Shown here: one piece after another, positions 21,319 through 26,449 of the stretch
Position numbering within the stretch: position 1 is the first letter of the stretch
Layout: each line of letters begins with the position of its first letter
Assembly: GCA_044341625.1 (NCBI GenBank)
Contig: JBIIRI010000031.1
Span: 1-26,449, forward strand
Origin: Falsiroseomonas sp044341625
GTDB lineage: Bacteria > Pseudomonadota > Alphaproteobacteria > Acetobacterales > Acetobacteraceae
Reading direction: 5' to 3'
DNA length: 26,449 nucleotides
Notes under the pieces: generated by a model
Seen by the model: only the letters and a program-made list of their open reading frames with translations
Database searches by the model: none
What the model was told of the DNA's origin: nothing
Made by a program: the position numbers and the translations under genes

Positions 21319-23229
21319 CTACCCCTCCGCCGGGTGGAAATGCTGGTAGATCTTCCGCGCCACCGCCGGGCCCACGCCAGGCGTCTTCTCCAGATCCTCG
21401 AGCGCCGCGTTCCGCACCCCGCGCGCCGAGCCGAAGTGATTGAGCAGCTTCCGCTTCAGCGCCGCGCCGACCCCGGGTATGTCATCCAGCTCGCTCCGCG
21501 TCAGGGCCTTGGACCGGCCGGTGCGGTGGGAAGCGATGGCGAAGCGATGCGCCTCGTCCCGCAGCCGCTGCAGGTAGTAGAGTACGGGATCGCGCGGTGG
21601 CAGCTGGAAGGGGTCCTTGCCGGTCTGGTGGAACCATTCCCGCCCCGCATCGCGGTCCGGCCCCTTGGCGATGCCGACCAGCGGGATGTCGTGCAGCCCC
21701 ATCTCGTTCAGGATATCCCGCGCGGCGGAAAGTTGGCCGGCGCCGCCATCGATCAGGACCAGATCCGGCCAGGTCTCCTGTTCCCGCTCCGGGTCTTCCT
21801 TCAGCGCGCGACCGAAGCGGCGTTCGAAGACTTCCCGCATCATCGCGAAGTCATCGCCGCCACGCGGCGTGGAGCCATCTGCGGGCTTTGCCTCCCGGAT
21901 CCCGTATTTGCGGTAGTGCTGCTTCAGGAAGCCGCCGGGCCCGGCGACGACCATCACCCCATAGGCGTTGGTGCCCATGATGTGGCTGTTGTCATAGACC
22001 TCGATCCGCTCCGGCGTGTCGGGCAGGTCGAACAGCTTCGCGACGCCGGCGAGCAATTCGCCCTGCGCCGCGCCTTCGGCCATGCGGCGCTCGATCGCTT
22101 CCCGCGCATTGGTGGCGGCGTGGTCCACGGCGGCGCGCTTGTCGCCGCGCTGGGGGCGGTGGATCTCCACCTTCCGTCCCGCCTTGATGGCCAGCGCATC
22201 GGCCAGCAGCGCGGCATCGCTGGGCTCGTGGCTGACCAAGACGAGCGGCGGCGGGGGCAGGTCGTCATAGAGCTGGGCCAGGAAGGCGCCGAGCACCTCC
22301 TCGGGCGGCTGTTCGGCCTTGGCGTGGGACAGGAAATACGGCCGGTTGCCGTTGTTGCGACCGCCGCGGAAGAAGAAGACCTGCACGCAGGACTGCCCGG
22401 CCATCTGGTGCAGCGCCACGATATCCGCGTCGCCGAGCCCATCGATGTTGATCCGGTCGCGCCCCTGCACATGGGTCAGGCCGCGGATGCGGTCGCGGAG
22501 CGACGCCGCGCGTTCGAATTCCAGCCTTTCGGCGGCCTGCTCCATCTCCGCCGCCAGGCGCTTCTGGATCGAGGGGACGCCGCCCGAGAGGTATTCCTTC
22601 GCCTCCCGTACCAGTTCCGCATAGCCCGCTTCGTCGATGCGCTGCACGCAGGGGGCGGCGCAGCGCTTGATCTGGAACAGCAGGCAGGGCCGCGTGCGGC
22701 TGTCGAACACCGTGTCGCGGCAGGACCGTAGCAGGAAGACGCGCTGCAGCGCGGTCAGTGTCTGGTTCACCGCCCAGGCGGAGGCGAAGGGCCCCCAATA
22801 GCTCGCGCCCTTCCGGCGTTCCCCGCGATGTTTGGCGATCTGAGGGTAGGGATGGTCCTCGGTCAGGACCAGCCAGGGATAGGATTTGTCGTCGCGCAGG
22901 ACGATGTTGAAGCGCGGCCGCAGGCGCTTGATCAGATTGGCCTCGAGCAGCAGCGCCTCGGCCTCGGAGGCGGTGGTCACGACTTCCAGGCTGCGGGTCT
23001 CGAAGACCATCCGCCGCAGGCGTTCGGGCAGGCGGGCCAGCTGGGTATAGGTCGCCACCCGCCGGCGAAGGCTGCGCGCCTTGCCGACATACAGCGCATC
23101 GCCCTTCGCATCGAGCATCCGGTAGACGCCGGGGACCAGTGGCAGGGTGGCGAGCGCGGCCTCGATGACCTGCACGCCCTGCATGAGGGGGACGGGCGCC
23201 TCGGCTTCGGGTGGGCTGTCCTGTGTCAT
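21319..23229 (-). CDS. uvrC: UvrABC excision nuclease subunit UvrC
   Basis: UvrC makes both incisions in nucleotide excision repair after UvrAB finds damage. From the 23229 ATG it has 636 residues. Domains in order: GIY-YIG nuclease (GVYRMLDAKGDALYVGK, 34-50), a four-cysteine cluster (Cys170, 182, 190, 194) of the kind now known to hold an Fe-S centre, the UVR helix that binds UvrB (about 205-260), the RNase H-like nuclease (VYDNSHIMGTNAYG, LVLIDGGAGQLSAA, VGIAKGPDR), and a double helix-hairpin-helix at the C-terminus (IPGVGAALKRKLL, TPGVGPAVARKI). An in-frame TTG at 23307 would add 26 residues but has little to support it. The ribosome site of the chosen start is weak. Confidence 0.96.
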   Translation of the reverse strand: MTQDSPPEAEAPVPLMQGVQVIEAALATLPLVPGVYRMLDAKGDALYVGKARSLRRRVATYTQLARLPERLRRMVFETRSLEVVTTASEAEALLLEANLIKRLRPRFNIVLRDDKSYPWLVLTEDHPYPQIAKHRGERRKGASYWGPFASAWAVNQTLTALQRVFLLRSCRDTVFDSRTRPCLLFQIKRCAAPCVQRIDEAGYAELVREAKEYLSGGVPSIQKRLAAEMEQAAERLEFERAASLRDRIRGLTHVQGRDRINIDGLGDADIVALHQMAGQSCVQVFFFRGGRNNGNRPYFLSHAKAEQPPEEVLGAFLAQLYDDLPPPPLVLVSHEPSDAALLADALAIKAGRKVEIHRPQRGDKRAAVDHAATNAREAIERRMAEGAAQGELLAGVAKLFDLPDTPERIEVYDNSHIMGTNAYGVMVVAGPGGFLKQHYRKYGIREAKPADGSTPRGGDDFAMMREVFERRFGRALKEDPEREQETWPDLVLIDGGAGQLSAARDILNEMGLHDIPLVGIAKGPDRDAGREWFHQTGKDPFQLPPRDPVLYYLQRLRDEAHRFAIASHRTGRSKALTRSELDDIPGVGAALKRKLLNHFGSARGVRNAALEDLEKTPGVGPAVARKIYQHFHPAEG

Positions 23230-23536
23230 GGCGCCGTGGCCCTGGTAGGGATAGGTGGCGAGGCTTTCCGAAGGTGGGGCGACGTTGTCCACCGAAACTG
23301 TGGACAAGTCTGTGGAGAGCCTGTCCCGGACTCGCCCTGGATGGCCGTCATCCGCCAGTCACACGGCATTGCACGGTTTTTGGGCGATTTTTTCATGTCA
23401 TTGATATTAAACAATTTTAGTCCGATAACTGTCTCGGAACTATCGTCAAGTGCATCTTTTCTGTTGACTCGGCCGAAGCGCGCCCGGCCGCGTGGGTGCG
23501 GTGGAAAAACCATCGCCAAGACACCCGCCAAGGCCT
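23230..23536. promoter_or_regulatory. Gene-free 307 bp with an A+T-rich island upstream of uvrC
   Basis: This must contain the uvrC promoter, but it is unlike the rest of the window. In 23401-23460, 40 of 60 bases are A or T. Near its left part are TTGTCCACC (23285-23293), TGTGGACAA (23299-23307) and TGTGGAGAG (23311-23319), similar to the DnaA box TGTGGATAA. On the plus strand TTGATA (23401-23406), 17 bp, GATAAC (23424-23429) makes a fair sigma-70 promoter pointing away from uvrC and toward folB antisense. On the minus strand TTGACG (23451-23446) lacks a good -10 at normal spacing. Frames crossing it in both directions look non-coding. Confidence 0.5.
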
Positions 23537-23607
23537 TCAGGGCCTTCGTCTTTCGACCACAACCCCCACGCCTGCGACATCCGGAAACGCATCCGGTTTT
23601 TCCACCG
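23499..23607. repeat. 13-nt inverted repeat around the 3' end of folB
   Basis: CGGTGGAAAAACC at 23499-23511 (outside the gene) is the exact reverse complement of GGTTTTTCCACCG at 23595-23607 (inside folB, over the VEKP codons that hold the active-site Lys). The arms are 83 nt apart. Between them, a 6-bp hairpin AAGGCC/GGCCTT (23530-23546) spans the folB stop codon and may help end the transcript. Confidence 0.5.
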
Positions 23608-23932
23608 TCACGCGCGCCCGTTCGACCCTCGGATCCTGCAACGCGGCGGAAGCCATGCGTTCGGCGAGGGTCTCGACCAGCAGCACATGCCCTTCCGCCA
23701 CCACAAGCCGCGCCAATTCGACCAGACGCTGGTAATCGATGACGCGCCCGAAGGCGTCCGGCCCGACACCCGCCGGCGCGGCATCGTCCTCCACCAGCAA
23801 TTCCACATCCAGCCGGATGCGCTGGGGCGCCGCTTTTTCATGCGGGTGGATGCCGAGCCTTGCCATCAGTTCCAGCCCGCGCACGAAGACCACGCGGCGT
23901 CGGCGTTCGGCATCGGGGGCGTAGCCCATCAT
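23537..23932 (-). CDS. folB: Dihydroneopterin aldolase
   Basis: FolB cleaves 7,8-dihydroneopterin to 6-hydroxymethyl-dihydropterin and glycolaldehyde in folate synthesis. It has 131 residues from the ATG at 23932, which overlaps the upstream stop by 4 nt; the next ATG at 23929 is equally possible. Motifs are VRGLELMARLGIHPHEK, VIDYQRLVELA (Tyr67), HVLLVETLAERMA (Glu87, binds the pterin) and the catalytic Lys112 in TVEKPDAFP. The upstream gene encodes a pteridine-reductase-like protein, so both probably act on reduced pterins. It is last in its operon. Confidence 0.93.
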   Translation of the reverse strand: MMGYAPDAERRRRVVFVRGLELMARLGIHPHEKAAPQRIRLDVELLVEDDAAPAGVGPDAFGRVIDYQRLVELARLVVAEGHVLLVETLAERMASAALQDPRVERARVTVEKPDAFPDVAGVGVVVERRRP

Positions 23933-24705
23933 TCGACGGCATCCATCGGATCGCGCACCGGCGCCCATTGCAGGTGCTGCCCGCCATCCAGCGCGATCAT
24001 CTGCCCGGTCATGGACGGGAAGGCGAGGATCGAGATCAGCGCCGCCGCCACCTCCTCCGGCGAGGTGCCGCGCTTCAGGGGCACGGACTCGCATTGCCGG
24101 TCGAACTGCTCCCGGCTCTGGCGGGGGGAGGGCAGGGCGGGCCCCGGCCCGATGCCGTTCACCCGGATGCGCGGCGCCAGCGCCAGCGCCAGGGTCTGGG
24201 TCAGCGCCCAGAGCCCGGCCTTGGAGACGGTGTAGGACACGAAATGCGGCGTCAGCGACCAGACCCGTTGGTCCAGCAGGTTGACCACGCAGCCCTCCGC
24301 CCGGGGGGGCAGGGCCTTGGCCATCGCCTGGGTCAGCACGAAGGGGGCGCGGAGATTGGGCTCGATATGCTGGTCCCAGCTGTCGCGCGTCGCGTCCTGC
24401 CATTCGTCGCGCTCGAAGGTGGAAGCGTTGTTGACCAGCACGCCGATGGGCCCGAGCGCCTCCATCGTAGCGGGCACGAGGCCGGCCACTTCCTCCTCCC
24501 GCGCCAGGGCGGCGCGGAGCGTGATGGCCCGGCGGCCGAGGGCGCGGATATCGGCGGCGGTGGCCTCCGCCTCCGCCTGGCTTTCGGCATAGTGGATCGC
24601 GACATCGAAGCCGGCCTCGGCCAGCGCGAGCGCCATGGCGCGGCCAAGCCGCTTCGCGCCGCCGGTGACCAGCGCAACGCGGGGAATGGTGGGGGAGATC
24701 TGCAT
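23929..24705 (-). CDS. SDR family oxidoreductase, pteridine reductase / FolM-like
   Basis: This 258-residue short-chain dehydrogenase has the nucleotide loop TGGAKRLG (14-21), in which the Arg after the glycines favours NADPH, then LVNNAS, and catalytic Tyr158 and Lys162 in SYTVSKAG. The usual catalytic Ser is replaced by Asp145 (VNLLDQRVW), a change shared with pteridine reductases (PTR1) and E. coli FolM, which reduces dihydromonapterin or dihydrofolate. Overlap with folB supports a pterin role. Start: the ATG at 24705 fits the SDR N-terminus better than the open frame to 24747, although its ribosome site is weak. A generic SDR function remains possible. Confidence 0.88.
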   Translation of the reverse strand: MQISPTIPRVALVTGGAKRLGRAMALALAEAGFDVAIHYAESQAEAEATAADIRALGRRAITLRAALAREEEVAGLVPATMEALGPIGVLVNNASTFERDEWQDATRDSWDQHIEPNLRAPFVLTQAMAKALPPRAEGCVVNLLDQRVWSLTPHFVSYTVSKAGLWALTQTLALALAPRIRVNGIGPGPALPSPRQSREQFDRQCESVPLKRGTSPEEVAAALISILAFPSMTGQMIALDGGQHLQWAPVRDPMDAVE

Positions 24706-24765
24706 GCGAGGCCGCAGATAGGCCCGAAGGCGAGCGTTGACCACCACCGCGCAGGCCCTTGGCGA

Positions 24766-25656
24766 TCAGCCGCGGGCGTGAAGGTCCCGGACCACCCGCG
24801 CCAGCCCGTCCTGCCAGGGCGGCAGGGCGACGCCGAAGGTGGCTTGCAGCTTGCCCAGCACCAGCCGCCCATCGGCCGGACGCACCGCCTTGGTCGGGTA
24901 GTCGCCGGTGGCGATGGGGTGCACCACGGGGCTCGGCCCGCCGAAGGGCTTTGCCGCGGCGAAGATCGCCTCGGCGAAGCCGTGCCAGCTGGTATGGCCA
25001 TCGGCCACCGCGTGGAAGACGCCGCGATATTCGGGGCGCCAGCCGGTCGCCCGGATGCGGGCCAGCACGCCGGCGATGGCATCGGCCAGATCGGGTGCCG
25101 CAGTGGGGTGGCCAAGCTGGTCCGCCACCACCCGTAGCTCCGGCCGTTGCGCGCCGACCGCCAGCATGGTGCGGAGGAAGTTCTTGCCCATGGCGGAGAA
25201 GACCCAGGCCGTCCGTAGCACGGTGGTCATCGGATTGCCCGACAGCGCCGCCCATTCGCCCGCCAGCTTGGTGCGCCCATAGGCCGAGAGCGGGTTGGGC
25301 AGGTCGTCCTCGACATAGAGCGCGCCCTTGCGCCCGTCATGGACATAGTCGGTGCCGATCTGGATCAGCGGGATGCCGGCTTGCGCGCAGAGCCCCGCCA
25401 GCAGCGCGGGGCCGAGCGCATTGGCGCGGAAGGCGCCAGCCTCGTCATCTTCCGCCGCATCCACGGCGGTCCAGGCGGCGCAATTCACCACCGCGTCGGG
25501 CCGCGCGGCGGCGAAGGCGGCGCGGACGGTATCGGGCCGGTCGAATTCGAATTCCGGCTGGCCGAACAGGACAGCCTCGAAGCCCTTTGCCGGCAGGCTG
25601 GCTTCGAGCCCGGTCGCCAACTGACCGCCGCGTCCCGTGACCAGGATGCGACGCAT
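24766..25656 (-). CDS. rfbD: dTDP-4-dehydrorhamnose reductase
   Basis: RfbD (RmlD) catalyses the last step to dTDP-L-rhamnose using NAD(P)H. It has 296 residues. The Rossmann start is MRRILVTGRGGQLATGL. The catalytic triad region is visible as GTDYVHDG (Thr102) and YGRTKLAGE (Tyr126, Lys130). VVADQLGHPTAAPDLADAI and the C-terminal RPADGRLVLGKL are family blocks. The ATG shares one base with the rfbC stop (TGATG). It is followed 60 bp later by the SDR gene, with no clear terminator in that gap, so read-through to folB is possible. Confidence 0.95.
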   Translation of the reverse strand: MRRILVTGRGGQLATGLEASLPAKGFEAVLFGQPEFEFDRPDTVRAAFAAARPDAVVNCAAWTAVDAAEDDEAGAFRANALGPALLAGLCAQAGIPLIQIGTDYVHDGRKGALYVEDDLPNPLSAYGRTKLAGEWAALSGNPMTTVLRTAWVFSAMGKNFLRTMLAVGAQRPELRVVADQLGHPTAAPDLADAIAGVLARIRATGWRPEYRGVFHAVADGHTSWHGFAEAIFAAAKPFGGPSPVVHPIATGDYPTKAVRPADGRLVLGKLQATFGVALPPWQDGLARVVRDLHARG

Positions 25657-26222
25657 CACCAGCTGCCGCGCGGGAAGATCGGCGCGGCCTCGGCCAGCCG
25701 TGGCGCCTTCGCGTCCTTCTCGGACAGGATCGGCCCGCCCGGCGGCAGGGGCCACTCGATGCTGAGCGCCGGGTCGTTCCAGGCGATGCCGCCATCGGAA
25801 TCCCGATCGTATTCGGCATCAACCTTGTAGAGCACCTCCGTATCCGGCTCGAGCGTGATGAAGCCATGGGCGAAGCCGCGTGGCACCCAGATCTGCCGCC
25901 AATTGGCCGCCGAAAGCTCCGCGGTCACATGCCGCCCATAGGTCGGGCTGCCGTCCCGGATATCGACCACGACATCGAGGATCCGCCCCCGCACCACCCG
26001 CACCAGCTTGCCCTGGGCATGCGGCGGCCGCTGGAAATGCAGCCCCCGCAGCACGCCCGCGTCGCGGGAGACGGAATGGTTGTCCTGCACGAACTCCACC
26101 GAGATCCCGGCGGCGGCCAGGGCGCTGCGCTTCCACACCTCGCTAACGAAGCCGCGGGCATCGCCATGGCGGGCTGGCTCGATCACCAGCACGTCTGGGA
26201 TGGCCTGCGGCATCACTTTCAC
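25656..26222 (-). CDS. rfbC: dTDP-4-dehydrorhamnose 3,5-epimerase
   Basis: RfbC (RmlC) epimerises C3 and C5 of dTDP-4-keto-6-deoxyglucose. It has 188 residues with a cupin-like fold. Catalytic His62 lies in VLRGLHFQ, with Lys72, VVVDIRDGSPTYG, FAHGF, and Tyr132 in VLYKVDAEYD. The start is GTG at 26222: it overlaps the rfbA stop by 4 nt (GTGA), has AAGGGAT about 10 nt upstream and gives the family N-terminus MKV-P-AIPDVL. A later ATG at 26213 would remove three conserved residues. Confidence 0.95.
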   Translation of the reverse strand: MKVMPQAIPDVLVIEPARHGDARGFVSEVWKRSALAAAGISVEFVQDNHSVSRDAGVLRGLHFQRPPHAQGKLVRVVRGRILDVVVDIRDGSPTYGRHVTAELSAANWRQIWVPRGFAHGFITLEPDTEVLYKVDAEYDRDSDGGIAWNDPALSIEWPLPPGGPILSEKDAKAPRLAEAAPIFPRGSW

Positions 26223-26449
26223 GGATCGTATATCCCTTGCGATATCGCAATAAGATAGCGCCCGTATTCGGTCTTGCCCAGCCTCTCCCCGCGCATCCGC
26301 AATTCCTCCGCGGTCAGGAAGCCTCGGCGGAAGGCGATCTCCTCCGGCGCCGAGACGAAAAGGCCCTGGCGTTCCTGCACCGTCTGCACGAAGGTCGCGG
26401 CCTGCAGCAGGCTGGCGGGGGTGCCGGCATCGAGCCAGGCGCAGCCGCG
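26219..26449 (-). CDS. rfbA: Glucose-1-phosphate thymidylyltransferase, C-terminal part
   Basis: Only the last 76 residues are in the window; the start lies beyond the right edge. The visible part reads AWLDAGTPASLLQAATFVQT, then QERQGLFVSAPEEIAFRRGFL and KTEYGRYLIAISQGIYDP. This is the typical C-terminus of RfbA/RmlA, which makes dTDP-glucose from dTTP and glucose-1-phosphate. It overlaps rfbC by 4 nt. rfbB, the 4,6-dehydratase, is not seen and probably lies further upstream. Confidence 0.95.
   Translation of the reverse strand, partial: RGCAWLDAGTPASLLQAATFVQTVQERQGLFVSAPEEIAFRRGFLTAEELRMRGERLGKTEYGRYLIAISQGIYDP
26237..26250. repeat. Perfect 14-bp palindrome near the rfbA 3' end
   Basis: TTGCGATATCGCAA is fully self-complementary and lies inside rfbA (codons for IAISQ), 15-28 nt before the rfbC start. 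The surrounding 26228-26258 is A+T-richer than its neighbours. It could be chance, an internal operator, or an RNA structure at the gene junction. Confidence 0.4.

Noticed and set aside
23226..23531. Minus-strand frame of about 100 codons across the A+T-rich gap upstream of uvrC
   Set aside because: It has no good ribosome site, no recognisable domain and overlaps the uvrC start. Its unusual composition simply reflects the A+T-rich bases.
23341..23742. Plus-strand frame through the A+T-rich island into folB antisense
   Set aside because: The second half is plainly the antisense of folB (Pro/Arg-rich), and no family is recognisable in the first half.

Overview
The window is very GC-rich, tightly packed chromosomal DNA. 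Codon choice, the many 1-4 nt stop/start overlaps and the gene sets lgt-midA-pgeF-prs, ubiK/ybjN/proC, and uvrC-pgsA-moaD-moaE point to an alphaproteobacterium. The Acetobacteraceae (Roseomonas-like) are the best guess; this rests on gene order and protein character, not on a search. I see no rRNA, tRNA, CRISPR, phage or insertion sequence. Nearly everything is ordinary core metabolism.

Layout, left to right. (1) 3-1303 (+): a cut-off aminoglycoside-phosphotransferase-like kinase overlapping a DUF6285 gene. (2) 1320-3943 (-): hmgA-fahA, the homogentisate end of tyrosine/phenylalanine breakdown. (3) 4044-5604 (+): a thiolase-fold protein lacking the usual cysteines, paired with a DUF35 OB-fold protein. 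(4) 5620-10282 (-): lgt > midA-like > pgeF > a possible 22-residue membrane peptide > a lipoprotein > prs, with ubiK divergent at 10476. (5) 10997-13548 (+): ybjN-like, proC, a TetR/COQ9-like gene and a phasin. (6) 13685-16570 (-): MarR regulator > OmpR-type response regulator > sensor kinase, with an unusual hairpin array between the last two; ilvE is divergent at 16755. (7) 17682-23229 (-): uvrC > pgsA > lipoprotein > moaD > moaE > a polytopic membrane protein. (8) 23537-26449 (-): rfbA (partial) > rfbC > rfbD (dTDP-rhamnose) and a folM-like reductase > folB (pterin/folate).

How they work together: hmgA and fahA do two of the three lower steps of homogentisate catabolism, and the isomerase gene (maiA) is not beside them. 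MoaD and MoaE form molybdopterin synthase. RfbA, RfbC and RfbD supply dTDP-L-rhamnose for cell-surface polymers. Lgt modifies lipoproteins, and two uncharacterised lipoproteins are encoded here. FolB and the FolM-like reductase both act on reduced pterins.

I found no clear new defence or mobile system. The most unusual material is non-coding: a 34-nt hairpin element found directly after the stop codons of two unrelated genes, a palindrome array inside the two-component operon, an A+T-rich island with DnaA-box-like words between uvrC and folB, and strong palindromes before ybjN and across the proC start. Among the proteins, the cysteine-less thiolase/DUF35 pair and the tiny membrane ORF deserve a second look.
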